64,000 nt of DNA from Microbispora hainanensis (GCF_006874475.1 NZ_VIRM01000037.1:22326-86325); one strand, 5' to 3'; positions 25,222-34,289 are shown, counted from the stretch's first letter. Translations and numbers: made by a program. Notes: generated by a model not told the origin, from the letters alone.

Positions 25222-26739
25222 TTAGTCGGCGAGAGCGATCTGGGCGCGTACGGCGGGGCTGAGCCCGGCCAGGAGGCGGGCGGCGCGGCCGTCCGTGGTC
25301 GCCCGGAGCAGGGCCGCTGTGATCGGCGGCGGCACGTACTCCAGCACCTGCCGGGCCCGCCGGGTCGTCATCGCCTCGACCAGCCGGACCGCGGCGGGGG
25401 TGACGCCGAGCGCGTTGAGGATGTCCGCGGCGACCCGGTCGGGGATGTCCGCAAGGATGCTCGCGCCCCGGCTCGCGGGCAGTCGCCGCAGCAGCGCGGC
25501 CGCGCCCGCCGCAGTCATCTGGCCGACCACCCGCCCGGCGTGAGCGGACGGCAGCAGGGCCAGCACACCGGCCGCCCGGGACGGATCTTCGACCATCGCG
25601 TCCAACGCCTGCCCGGCGGCGGCCGGCGCCATCACGGCGAGCGCCTCGGCGGCACGGCGTAGATCGGCGGCACTGGGTAGATCGGCGGCACCGGGATCGG
25701 CCGACCTGCGTAGATCGGCGGAGCCGGGTAGATCGGCGGAGCTGGGTAGATCGGCCGGGCTGCGTAACGAGGAAGCCGGCCGCGGCGGCGGAGGCTCGGG
25801 ACGCGGCCTCTCCACCGGTTGCTCCGGACGCGCTCCCTCATGCCGCGGTCGCTGGACGCGCGGCTCCAGACGCGGCGTCTCCTGCCACGGCCTCTCCTGC
25901 CACGGTCGCTGGACCCGCGGCTCCGGACGCGGCGGGGTGGCGATCGCCGCCAGCCTGCGGTCGAGTTCGGCCGCCCCCGTCCGGAGAGCGGGGTCCTTCC
26001 TGAGCAGCCCGGCGATCACGTCGTACAGCGGCCCGGGACGGCGCGGCGGCGGAAGCTCCTCGGCGCAGACGGCGTGCGCGGTCGCATAGGCGTTGTCCCG
26101 CCGGAAGGGCGAGTGGCCCTCCAGCGCGCAGAAGAGCGTGACGCCGAGCGACCACAGGTCGGCGGCGGGTTCCACCGCCCGCCCGTCGATCCGCTCCGGC
26201 GCCATGAACTCCGTGGTGCCGAGCATGATGCTGTGCGAGGTGAGCCCGCTCTCGCCGGCGATCTGCGCGATGCCGAAGTCGACGAGCACCACCTTTCCGC
26301 CGGGGCCCACCAGGATGTTGGCCGGCTTCACGTCACGGTGCAGCACGTTCGCGGCGTGTGCGGCCGTCAGCCCGGCCAGCACGTCGCGTCCCAGGACGGC
26401 GATCTCACGCTCGGACAGCGTCCGCCGCCGGATCAGGTCGTCCAGGGAGCCGCCTTCGACGTGGACCATGACGATCCACGGCGAGCCGCCCTCCTCGAAG
26501 ACGTCGTAGATCTCGGCGATCGCGGGGTGCTTGATCCGGGCCAGCGACCGGGCCTCGCGCAGGGCCCGCGCCCGCTGGATCTCGATCCCCTCGCCGTACG
26601 GCGTCAGCAGGACCTCCTTGAGCGCGACGAGCCGGCCGAGCCTCTGGTCCATCGCGAGCCAGACCGTGCCCATGCCGCCGCGCCCGAGCTGGGTCCGCAG
26701 CTCGTAGCGGCCCTTGATCACCCGTGCGTCAGTCGTCAT
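25222..26739 (-). CDS. Ser/Thr protein kinase with C-terminal MgtE_N-like repeat domain
   Basis: A 505-residue cytoplasmic PknB-type kinase. The ATP-binding loop GRGGMGTVW (about 19-27), catalytic Lys in VALKEV (about 40), HRDVKPANIL (about 135) and DFG (about 154) are all intact. There is no transmembrane segment. A Pro/Arg linker (about 265-330) and an 18-bp-repeat-encoded SADLP stretch (about 325-360) lead to a helical C-terminus (about 365-505) built of 25-residue repeats like the Mg-sensing N domain of MgtE. Its start overlaps the end of the DUF4407 gene by 11 bases, so the two are an operon. The combination suggests a kinase regulated by a helical sensor domain. Confidence 0.9.
   Translation of the reverse strand: MTTDARVIKGRYELRTQLGRGGMGTVWLAMDQRLGRLVALKEVLLTPYGEGIEIQRARALREARSLARIKHPAIAEIYDVFEEGGSPWIVMVHVEGGSLDDLIRRRTLSEREIAVLGRDVLAGLTAAHAANVLHRDVKPANILVGPGGKVVLVDFGIAQIAGESGLTSHSIMLGTTEFMAPERIDGRAVEPAADLWSLGVTLFCALEGHSPFRRDNAYATAHAVCAEELPPPRRPGPLYDVIAGLLRKDPALRTGAAELDRRLAAIATPPRPEPRVQRPWQERPWQETPRLEPRVQRPRHEGARPEQPVERPRPEPPPPRPASSLRSPADLPSSADLPGSADLRRSADPGAADLPSAADLRRAAEALAVMAPAAAGQALDAMVEDPSRAAGVLALLPSAHAGRVVGQMTAAGAAALLRRLPASRGASILADIPDRVAADILNALGVTPAAVRLVEAMTTRRARQVLEYVPPPITAALLRATTDGRAARLLAGLSPAVRAQIALAD
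25659..25763. repeat. 18-bp tandem repeat within the kinase gene
   Basis: About six copies of gtagatcggcggcaccgg and variants, in frame, coding for repeated Ser-Ala-Asp-Leu-Pro units in the linker of the kinase. One unit is shortened by three bases but keeps the frame. Confidence 0.85.
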
Positions 26740-28156
26740 CGGGCAGCAGCTCGACGCCGCCGGGGCGCTCGGCGCCGGTCCGCGGCACCCGCATGGTCCT
26801 GCCGTCCGGCATCCGCCTCAGTTCCTGGTCTTCCATCGAGTCGTACACGTCGGTCTCGCCGGCGGTCTCCCGGAGGGTGTCCCCGAGCCTCTCGGCGCGG
26901 GTTCCGGTGGGGCCCCGGTGCGCCGAGCCGTCCTCGGGGAGGGTGACGACCGGCTGCGGGCCGGTCTCGCCCGTACGGGACCAGATGCGCCAGAGGTCCT
27001 GCGAGCGGCCCGCGGGCGACGCGGGCGTCCCGGAGCCGCCCATGCCCTGGGAGGCGAAGGCGCCCTGCGCGGCGAAGGTGCCCCGAGCGTCGCGGAACTC
27101 GTGCTTCTCGGCCAGCGCGAGGACCTTCTCGTAGTTGCCCGGCCGCTGCATCAGCTTGATCGTGACCGGCAGGCACTCGATGAGGAGGAACAACAGGAAC
27201 AGCAGCAGGCGGGTGACGCCGAGGCTGCTGTCCTTGCCGGTCACCTCGTTGAGCGCCTGGATGCGGATGAGCAGGCCGTTGGTCGCCATGTTCTCCGCGT
27301 CGAAGGTCGCCTGGAGGTCCGCCTGCCGCTTGATCCCGGCGGCGAGCAGCTCCTTCGCCTTGGGCAGGGCCTCCTTCGCGCTCGCGAGGCGGGCCTGCTT
27401 GGCCTCCTCGCTGCCGGCGTCGAGCTCCCGCTTCCGGTCCTCGATCTGCCGGTTGATCAGGTCGATCCGCCGTTTGTCCTTCTCGTACGCGCGCCGGCTG
27501 TCCTGGGCGAGAGGACCGTCGCCCTTCTTCGGGCACGACGGCCCTCCGTAGAGCTGGCACTGCCACTCGCCGTAGTGCTTGTCGGCCAGTTTCTGCTGCC
27601 TGGCGCGCTCGGCGGTCAGCGCCTTGATGTTCGGGTCCTGCTCGGTGTCGATGGGCACGTCACCTCCGGAGGAGATGACTTTTTCCAGGCCCGCCACCTC
27701 TTTGCGGAGCTGGCCGACGTCCTTGCCGACGTTGCCCTGCTGCTGCTGCGCGGTGAACGCGTCCGCACGCCGCTGCTTGATCTGGACAATTTGGGCATCG
27801 ATTTCCGACCTGAAGATCTGGAGCACTAATGGCGTGGAGATGACGAACCCGAGCAGAAGCGCCATGAGAATGCGCGGAACGGCCAGCGGCCAGCGGCGCG
27901 GGGCGTCCGCCTTCATCGTGCTGACCAGCCAGCGGTCGAGGCTCAGGATCATCAGGCCCCATACCAGCGCGGCGAGGACGGCCAGGACGACGTTGACGCC
28001 CAGGGCGCTGTTGAGGGCGAACGTCATCGAGACGACCGCGAGGACGGCCGTCGTGAGCACGGCGCCGCCGATGCCCTCGAACTTCCCATACTCGCTCGGA
28101 CACCGTTCGAGCACTTCGGGCCGCGCTCCGGACAGCGCGATCAGAAACCGCCTCAT
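26729..28156 (-). CDS. DUF4407 membrane protein with long coiled coil
   Basis: A 475-residue protein with two hydrophobic spans near 30-75, a third near 92-114, a long charged helical segment (about 118-305) rich in Glu, Lys, Arg and Gln, and a fourth span near 308-335 (LLLFLLFLLIECLPVTIKLM). This is the DUF4407 layout: membrane segments flanking a long coiled coil, probably outside the cytoplasm, with a disordered C-terminal tail. Two Cys (CQLYGGPSCPK) lie in the coiled region. It is first in an operon with the kinase, which may phosphorylate the tail. It is divergent from the vWA-GTPase operon. Function unknown. Confidence 0.85.
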   Translation of the reverse strand: MRRFLIALSGARPEVLERCPSEYGKFEGIGGAVLTTAVLAVVSMTFALNSALGVNVVLAVLAALVWGLMILSLDRWLVSTMKADAPRRWPLAVPRILMALLLGFVISTPLVLQIFRSEIDAQIVQIKQRRADAFTAQQQQGNVGKDVGQLRKEVAGLEKVISSGGDVPIDTEQDPNIKALTAERARQQKLADKHYGEWQCQLYGGPSCPKKGDGPLAQDSRRAYEKDKRRIDLINRQIEDRKRELDAGSEEAKQARLASAKEALPKAKELLAAGIKRQADLQATFDAENMATNGLLIRIQALNEVTGKDSSLGVTRLLLFLLFLLIECLPVTIKLMQRPGNYEKVLALAEKHEFRDARGTFAAQGAFASQGMGGSGTPASPAGRSQDLWRIWSRTGETGPQPVVTLPEDGSAHRGPTGTRAERLGDTLRETAGETDVYDSMEDQELRRMPDGRTMRVPRTGAERPGGVELLPDDD

Positions 28157-28374
28157 GCTTCTCCTCGCCTACGCGCACATATTGGAACGTGGCATAACGC
28201 TCGAGACTCGGGCTATCGTAGATCACCGCCGTAAGATTGCGGGAAACCGAGAACGATTCGACGCAACGACACAACAAGAACCCTACCGTTATGACAAGTC
28301 GTCTTTTCGTTGTTACCCGCAAGTTCGGATAAAGGGGGACGTGGGCGACGAATAGGACAATAAACGGAGGATCC

Positions 28375-29799
28375 GTGTCAGAGCCCGACAAGGCTCTGCT
28401 TCGCAAGGCCGTCGCCCGAGCCGTTGCGGGGCTCACCGCCACCGGCCGCCTCACGATCGTCGAGGTCGCCGCCGACGGCATGACCGTTTTCCGCATCCAC
28501 CGGGACGACAACGGCAGACCTCGCTGCCATTACTGGTCGTCGTCATGGGAGGACCTGACCTCGGAGCAGGGGTGGGGGCACGAGTCCTCCCGGCCGGCCG
28601 TGCTCCGGGCCGCCGACCCGTTCTCCGCCGACGAGGTCGTCCTCGTCTGCTCGTTTCCCGAGGGCGCCGAGGCCGACCGGGCGCTCGCCTGGCTGAGCGA
28701 GGCGCGGCCCGCCGCCGTCCTCCCCTCCGACGGTCCGGTCACCGCGATCGTCGAGGATGTCCTGGCCTCCGACCCGCTCACCCGGTCGTACGACCTGGTC
28801 GTGCTGCGCGCCGACCACGCGAGCGGGCGGCTGCGGCTGGGCAGCAAGCAGCTGTTCCCGATCGGCGCCCTTCCCGGGACCAGGGCCGAGGTGGCCGTCC
28901 GCTGCGAGCCCGGCGACGCGTACGGCACCGCGTTCGCCGTGGTCACCTGGCAGGGCCGGGAGCCCAGGCTGCTGTCGGTGCACAGCGCACGGCTCGCCCC
29001 CGGCAGCTACCTGCTGACGGCCGAGCTGGTGCGGCCGGGGAAGGTGCGGTTCGGCGGCGTGCCCGAGCTGACGCGGGACCCGCGCGGCTGGGACGACCTC
29101 GTGGCGGCGGCGCCGGCACAACTGCCGCCCAGGGCCGGGCCGGCACACCTGATCTGCGCGGTGGAGGTGTGCGGGCCGGACGCGAAGGTCGAGGAGCGCC
29201 TGAGCCGGGTGCGTCAGATGGTCAGTCATCTGTCCGCCGAGCTCGCGGACCTCCTGCGGGTCTCCCTCGTGACGTACGGCGCGCACTCGTACGACGACCG
29301 GTCGGCCGGAGAGCATCCGGTGGAGGTCGCCGCGTGGCAGGTCACGCCCGAGCGCGCGCTGGCCGCCCTGGAGTGGCTGGAGGAGCGCGGCGCGATCACC
29401 GAGGGATACCCCTACTATCCGCACGCCGCCCAGGTGGAGGACATGCTGGACGCGGTGGCCCGGCGCCTGTCGACGGCGGAGCGGGTGCGCACGGTCCTGC
29501 TCACGGTCGGCGACCGCCCGCCGCACCCGGCGCGGACGAACCGGTCGCTGATCCTGCCCTGCCCGCGGCGGCACGACTGGCGGTTACTCGTGGGCCGCGT
29601 CCAGGGCCGGCCCGACACCCTGCTCGCCGCGATCTGCGACCGCGAGGACACCTCCCCGCACCCGGTCTGGCGCCGGCTCGGCGCGGACGCGCTCGCCCAT
29701 CTCGACGCCCTCGACATCCGGGGGCTCGCCGCCGACCTGGGGCTGGCCGCGCCCGCCGCCCTTCCCATCCCGTTCCCCCTCCTCGACGAGACGGAGTGA
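28375..29799 (+). CDS. Protein with degenerate von Willebrand A domain
   Basis: A 474-residue cytoplasmic protein. The first 230 residues show no known domain and are predicted to be mixed alpha/beta, then beta. About 255-420 has the layout of a vWA domain: a hydrophobic first strand (HLICAVEV), a central strand (RVSLVTYGAHSYDD), a helix pair with PYYPHAAQVEDMLDAVARRL and the late strand motif TVLLTVGDRPPHP, typical for vWA proteins. The metal site (DxSxS) is not present at the first strand, where EVCGPDAK stands, so metal binding is doubtful. GTG at 28375 has CGGAGG four bases upstream. First gene of the three-gene operon. Confidence 0.65.
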   Translation: MSEPDKALLRKAVARAVAGLTATGRLTIVEVAADGMTVFRIHRDDNGRPRCHYWSSSWEDLTSEQGWGHESSRPAVLRAADPFSADEVVLVCSFPEGAEADRALAWLSEARPAAVLPSDGPVTAIVEDVLASDPLTRSYDLVVLRADHASGRLRLGSKQLFPIGALPGTRAEVAVRCEPGDAYGTAFAVVTWQGREPRLLSVHSARLAPGSYLLTAELVRPGKVRFGGVPELTRDPRGWDDLVAAAPAQLPPRAGPAHLICAVEVCGPDAKVEERLSRVRQMVSHLSAELADLLRVSLVTYGAHSYDDRSAGEHPVEVAAWQVTPERALAALEWLEERGAITEGYPYYPHAAQVEDMLDAVARRLSTAERVRTVLLTVGDRPPHPARTNRSLILPCPRRHDWRLLVGRVQGRPDTLLAAICDREDTSPHPVWRRLGADALAHLDALDIRGLAADLGLAAPAALPIPFPLLDETE

Positions 29800-29807
29800 G
29801 ACCCGAC

Positions 29808-30794
29808 ATGCAGTCCGACCCGGCGCAGGGACCACCGGCCCACGACATCGCCATGTGGGGCGCCCCCGGCAGCGGCAAGACCACGCTGCTGGCCGCCCTG
29901 AACATCGCGTTGATGCGGCGGAAGGACGAATGGAAGATCGTCGGCTCCGACGCCGCCTCGTCCGACTACCTCATCGAGAGGACGAACGCACTGTCGAGCG
30001 GGAAGATCTTCCCGGAGGCGAGCCAGAGCCTGGAGCACTACCGATGGACGCTCGTCGGGCCGGCCGAGCGGCAGGAGCGCCGGTGGCTCCGCAAGGCCCG
30101 GCCCACCCCACCGCTGACGATCGGCATCAGCATGGTCGACGCGCCGGGCGGTCTGTTCAGCGCGGGCCCCCTCCACACGGCGAACGGCTCCGGGGTCGCC
30201 GACGACCTGCGCCGCCGCCTGATGGACAACCTGGTGAAGAGCCGGGGCCTGGTCTTCCTCTTCGACCCCATCCGGGAGTTCGAGCTCGGCGACGCCTTCG
30301 ACCACCTGCACCCGCCGCTCACCCGCCTGGCCGAGAAGATGCTGGAGATCGGAGAGCTGCGCGACGGCATGCTCCCCCATCATGTCGCGGTCTGCATCAC
30401 CAAGTTCGACGACCCCCGCGTGCTGGAGACCGCGCAGAAGCTCCACCTGCTCGACTCCGCGCCCGACGACGAGTACGGATTCCCCCGGGTGACCAGCGAG
30501 GACGCCCGCGACCTGTTCCGGGCGCTGTGCGAGGTGTCCGCGAGCGGCAACGCCGACATGGTCGTCAACGCCCTGGACCAGTTCTTCCACCGCACCCGCG
30601 TCGAGTTCTTCGTCACCTCGTCGATCGGCTTCTACGTGCGGCCGCACACCAAGACGTTCGACTGGAACGACTACCAGAACCTGCTGCCCGAGGCGGGCAA
30701 GGACCTGCGGATCCGAGGGCAGGTCCATCCCGTCAACGTCGTCGAGCCCATGCTGTGGCTCGGCCGGCGCCTCGCCGCCGGCGGTCCACGGTGA
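29808..30794 (+). CDS. P-loop GTPase of an uncharacterised conflict/signalling module
   Basis: A 328-residue cytoplasmic protein with the TRAFAC GTPase pattern: G1 GAPGSGKTT (about 18-26), G3 DAPGG (about 110-114) after a hydrophobic strand, and G4 TKFD (about 197-200), a common variant of NKxD. The rest is helical with no membrane segment. The gene starts eight bases after the vWA gene, and its stop overlaps the GTG of the membrane protein gene by four bases. This suggests that GTPase, vWA-like protein and membrane protein work together. It resembles the GTPases of 'double-GTPase/GTPase-associated protein' systems predicted in bacteria, an assignment by motif and context only. Confidence 0.72.
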   Translation: MQSDPAQGPPAHDIAMWGAPGSGKTTLLAALNIALMRRKDEWKIVGSDAASSDYLIERTNALSSGKIFPEASQSLEHYRWTLVGPAERQERRWLRKARPTPPLTIGISMVDAPGGLFSAGPLHTANGSGVADDLRRRLMDNLVKSRGLVFLFDPIREFELGDAFDHLHPPLTRLAEKMLEIGELRDGMLPHHVAVCITKFDDPRVLETAQKLHLLDSAPDDEYGFPRVTSEDARDLFRALCEVSASGNADMVVNALDQFFHRTRVEFFVTSSIGFYVRPHTKTFDWNDYQNLLPEAGKDLRIRGQVHPVNVVEPMLWLGRRLAAGGPR

Positions 30795-33082
30795 TCGGTT
30801 TCGAGTGGGCGCTGGAGGGCAAGCGCCCCGGCAGCTACGACGAGTACGGCCTGCTGGAGTGGAGCGACGGGCGGCTCGGCCGTGAGGTGTTCGACAAGCT
30901 CAGGCACCGCTACACGGCGAGCACCGCCGGCGACCTGCCCCAGGTGACGATCGGCACCGCGCGGGTCAGCGAGAAGGGCGAGGTCTCCTACTACCTGGTC
31001 CTGGCGATCCGGCAGTGGTCGGGCCACCGCGACTTCGCCGACCGCAAGATCGCCTACACCCGGTGGTTCTACGTGCCGTACGAGCAGCTCGTCGACCGGC
31101 CGGTGTCCTACACGGCGCTCTACACCGCCTTCGCCGCGTTGCCGCTGGAGCCCCGGCCTCCGCTGACCGTGGCCGTGCCGCCGTACGACCCCGAGGCCAT
31201 GGCCCCCGGGCCGGACACGCTCTCGGCGGCGGCGCTGCTGCTGAACGGCCGGCCGGTGTGCGTGGTCGGCGCCGACACCGTCCCCATGATCGATCGGCTC
31301 CGCTTCGCGGACACCGTCGCGGCGCTGCTGCCGTACGGGACGCGGACCAGGTTCACCGCCGCCACCTGGACCAGCAGCACGAGCGAGCACAGCATCAAGC
31401 TGTCGTTCGCGCGCTACGCCCCCGAGGGGGCGCAGACGGTGGTCTGGGGACGCGCGGCCGACGGCGTCCTCGACCAGACGCCGTCGAAGCTCTGCCACCA
31501 GTTCTACGCGCGGTCCGACGTCCCGGCACCGGAGGTGATCGCGAGGCTCGCCCGGCAGACCGAGCCGCTGTCGCTCGAGAAGCACCGGCCGAAGGTGCTC
31601 CAGCTGATCGAGCTGTCCACATCCGCGGCGCCGGAGCCCGAGCCCGAACCGGATCGCTCCCCGCCCGGCCCTCCTCCCGCCCTGCCCGCCGGGAGCGCGG
31701 GCTCGGCGGAGCCGACGGTGGCGTACCGGAACAGCGCGGGAAGCCCCTACATCGAGGCGCTGGCCGACGCGCTCCCCTACGCACCGGATGTCAGCGCCGC
31801 GGTGGAGGACCTGGCGCGCTCGGGCACGGCCCCCACCGCCCGGCCGCACCTCCGGAGGGTGCTGCTCCAGCGCAACTGCTTCCGGAGCGTGATCGATCCC
31901 CGGAGCGACGCGACCCGGCTCTACGCCCGGCTCGTTGACGCGGCCTTCCCGGCCGAGGAGGTGTGGAACCAATCCAGCCGCGACGTCGCCGACGCCCTCA
32001 TCTGCTCGCCGGCCACGCCGGACGCCGTCCGGCACCGGCTCGCCTCCCGCATGGAGACGCCTGTCGTCGAGCACAAGCGGGGCTGGTGGCCTCCCGGCCG
32101 GCGCGTCCGCCAGGCGTTGATCCTGGGCGGCACGTCCGCGCTCGTCGCGGTGGCGGTCGTGGCCGTGTTCCTGACCCTGGGCGACGCCGGGGAAACCCCG
32201 CAGGAGAGCTTCTCCCCTCCGCCCCTGGCGGTGGTCGTCCAAGCGCCGGACGACCAGCGGTACGCCGCCGAGGCCTTCGCCGAAAGGCTGCGCCGCGACG
32301 GCTATGCCCCCGCCGTCGTGCCGATCGACCCTGCGACCGTCACACCGCCCGTGGGAAAGCCGGCCGTGACCATCGCGTACGACCTCGACGTCCTCGAGTC
32401 GGTCAGCAACGGCCGGCACTCCGGCAGGGACGTACGGGAGGATCTGCGGCAACGGGGCCTCAGTCAGCTGGGGGACCTCGGGGTGGCGAGCACCGACGTC
32501 CTGCTCGTCAGGGAGGGCGTCAAGCCGCAGCGGTTCCTCGACCGGCCCGGCGAGGACGACGCCATCCTCATCCGCGACACGATCGGCGACGAGCAGCTAC
32601 GCGCGCTGACCGACACCGGCCTCCGGCTGACGACCATGCCGGCCCAGGACATCGCACGCCGCTTGGCCGAGCGATCCGCCGCCGCCGCGATCGTGCCCGA
32701 GAACGTGAGCGCCTTCGAGGGCTACCAGCGCCTGACCCCGGATCTGCCGCTCCCCCGGCGCAGGCTGGTCGTGCTCGTCAACGACGCGGCGGACGAACCG
32801 ATACGGCAGGACCTGCTCGAAGTCATCAGAGCACCCGACTTCAGGCGCGCGCCCCAGGGCGACCCCACTCTGGCCGCGAAGGCACTCGTCGATCGGATCG
32901 CCCCAGTGGTGGAGAAGACGGTGGTGACACAGACGCCCGGGGAAGAGCCGGCAAGCGGAGGCTCCGTGCTGTGGATCCTCTTCATTGTGGTGGTCGCCCT
33001 CTCCTTCGTGGCGGTGGTGCTGTTGATGTGGCGGCCGGCCCGGATCGACGGCACGATCAGCCGGCACCGCCGGCGACCGTGA
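30791..33082 (+). CDS. Two-span membrane protein: GTPase-associated-like cytoplasmic part and extracellular binding-protein-like domain
   Basis: A 763-residue protein. The cytoplasmic N-terminus (about 1-440) starts IGFEWALEGKRPGS and contains the LLNGRPVCVVGADTV and LLPYGTRTRFTAATWT segments; this layout recalls GTPase-associated protein 1 (GAP1) domains. A Pro-rich linker is near 280-300. One span at about 440-463 (ALILGGTSALVAVAVVAVF) leads to an extracellular domain (about 464-724) with alpha/beta order like a periplasmic substrate-binding protein, and a second span (about 725-748) returns it to a short basic tail. GTG at 30791 overlaps the GTPase stop (GTGA). It could pass an outside signal to the GTPase; ligand unknown. 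Confidence 0.68.
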   Translation: MIGFEWALEGKRPGSYDEYGLLEWSDGRLGREVFDKLRHRYTASTAGDLPQVTIGTARVSEKGEVSYYLVLAIRQWSGHRDFADRKIAYTRWFYVPYEQLVDRPVSYTALYTAFAALPLEPRPPLTVAVPPYDPEAMAPGPDTLSAAALLLNGRPVCVVGADTVPMIDRLRFADTVAALLPYGTRTRFTAATWTSSTSEHSIKLSFARYAPEGAQTVVWGRAADGVLDQTPSKLCHQFYARSDVPAPEVIARLARQTEPLSLEKHRPKVLQLIELSTSAAPEPEPEPDRSPPGPPPALPAGSAGSAEPTVAYRNSAGSPYIEALADALPYAPDVSAAVEDLARSGTAPTARPHLRRVLLQRNCFRSVIDPRSDATRLYARLVDAAFPAEEVWNQSSRDVADALICSPATPDAVRHRLASRMETPVVEHKRGWWPPGRRVRQALILGGTSALVAVAVVAVFLTLGDAGETPQESFSPPPLAVVVQAPDDQRYAAEAFAERLRRDGYAPAVVPIDPATVTPPVGKPAVTIAYDLDVLESVSNGRHSGRDVREDLRQRGLSQLGDLGVASTDVLLVREGVKPQRFLDRPGEDDAILIRDTIGDEQLRALTDTGLRLTTMPAQDIARRLAERSAAAAIVPENVSAFEGYQRLTPDLPLPRRRLVVLVNDAADEPIRQDLLEVIRAPDFRRAPQGDPTLAAKALVDRIAPVVEKTVVTQTPGEEPASGGSVLWILFIVVVALSFVAVVLLMWRPARIDGTISRHRRRP

Positions 33083-33092
33083 GGAGGAGCGC

Positions 33093-34289
33093 GTGTCCGG
33101 CGCGACGGCCGAGGAGCAGGTGACGCAGTGGCTCAGGGCGCGCGCCATACCGCTGGACGGCCTGGCGCCGCTTCGCATCGCATTGAACGGCGTGCGGGTG
33201 GTGGGGCTCGGCGAGGCCACACACGGCAGCCGCGAGTTCTTCCTGATCAGGCACCGGTTGCTGGAGTTCCTGGTGGAGGAGCTGGGCTTCACGACGCTCG
33301 CGGTGGAGGCCAGCGCCTCGGCGTCCCGGGCCGTGGACGACTACGTGCAGGGCGGCTCCGGCGATCCGGTCGAGGCACTCGCCGGGCTCGGCTTCTGGAC
33401 GCTGCACACGGCGGAGATGCTGGCGACCGTCGAGTGGCTGCGCGACCACAACCGCACCGCCGCGCGGAAGGTGCGGTTCGCAGGCGTCGACCCGCAGCAT
33501 CCGGCGGCGTCGCTGGACGCCCTGCGCGCCCACCTCGGTGCTGCCGCGCGGGACCTGCTCGACCCCCTCGCTCCCCTCGCCGGAAAGCGCCTGGGCGTCG
33601 GCCCACCGCTCGACCGGCGCATCGAGGCCGACGCCCGCCGCCTGGAGGAGTTCCTGACCGGCCGCTCCGCCCCGGACGAGGCACTGGCACATGCGCGGAT
33701 CGTGCGCCAGAACGCCGACCTGGCGAGCCGGCCGTTCCGGCATCCGGATCCCACGCAGACCGTGAGCGTCGCCCGCGACCGCCACCTCGCCGACAACGTG
33801 GATCTGCTCCTGACCGACCCGGACGCCAGGGTCGCCCTCTGGGCCCACAACGGCCACGTCATGAAGGGCGCCCACAGCGGCGGCTCGGTGCCCGCGATGG
33901 GTCTGCACCTCGGGCAACGACACGGCGAGGCCTACTACGCGCTCGGCGTGCTCTTCGGCGCGGGCCGGTTCCGGGCCCGCCGGGCACGATTCGGAAAGGT
34001 GGACCCGGCCCGGCCCCCGGTCACCTTCCGCGTCCCGCTCGTGCGGAGGCCGACGATCGTGGAGGCCCGCCTCGCCGCCGCTCATCCCGGTGATCACGTG
34101 ATCGACCTGCGGAACGGCCCACGGCCGGAGGCCGTGACACGGTGGCTCGGCGAGCCCCTGAACATGCGCGGTTACGGCGCGGTGGCGCGGCGGTTCACCT
34201 ACAGGCTCGGCTACATGCCCACGGTGCTCGCCGAGCACTTCGACGGCATCGCCTTCGTGCCCGAGGTCACCGCTTCCACCCCGCTGTGA
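33093..34289 (+). CDS. Erythromycin esterase family protein
   Basis: A 398-residue protein with the family motifs VVGLGEATHGSREFF (about 36-50, catalytic His and Glu), LAVEAS (about 69) and VALWAHNGHV (about 248). Family members EreA/EreB open the macrolide lactone ring, but most chromosomal homologues have no proven resistance role. The GTG at 33093 follows the stop of the membrane protein gene after ten bases, with GAGGAG in between. It is thus the fourth gene of the GTPase operon and may have a linked function, though simple read-through placement is possible. Confidence 0.88.
   Translation: MSGATAEEQVTQWLRARAIPLDGLAPLRIALNGVRVVGLGEATHGSREFFLIRHRLLEFLVEELGFTTLAVEASASASRAVDDYVQGGSGDPVEALAGLGFWTLHTAEMLATVEWLRDHNRTAARKVRFAGVDPQHPAASLDALRAHLGAAARDLLDPLAPLAGKRLGVGPPLDRRIEADARRLEEFLTGRSAPDEALAHARIVRQNADLASRPFRHPDPTQTVSVARDRHLADNVDLLLTDPDARVALWAHNGHVMKGAHSGGSVPAMGLHLGQRHGEAYYALGVLFGAGRFRARRARFGKVDPARPPVTFRVPLVRRPTIVEARLAAAHPGDHVIDLRNGPRPEAVTRWLGEPLNMRGYGAVARRFTYRLGYMPTVLAEHFDGIAFVPEVTASTPL

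Noticed and set aside
33093..34289. Macrolide resistance gene
   Set aside because: Family membership is clear, but most chromosomal erythromycin-esterase homologues lack proven resistance; no resistance claim is made.
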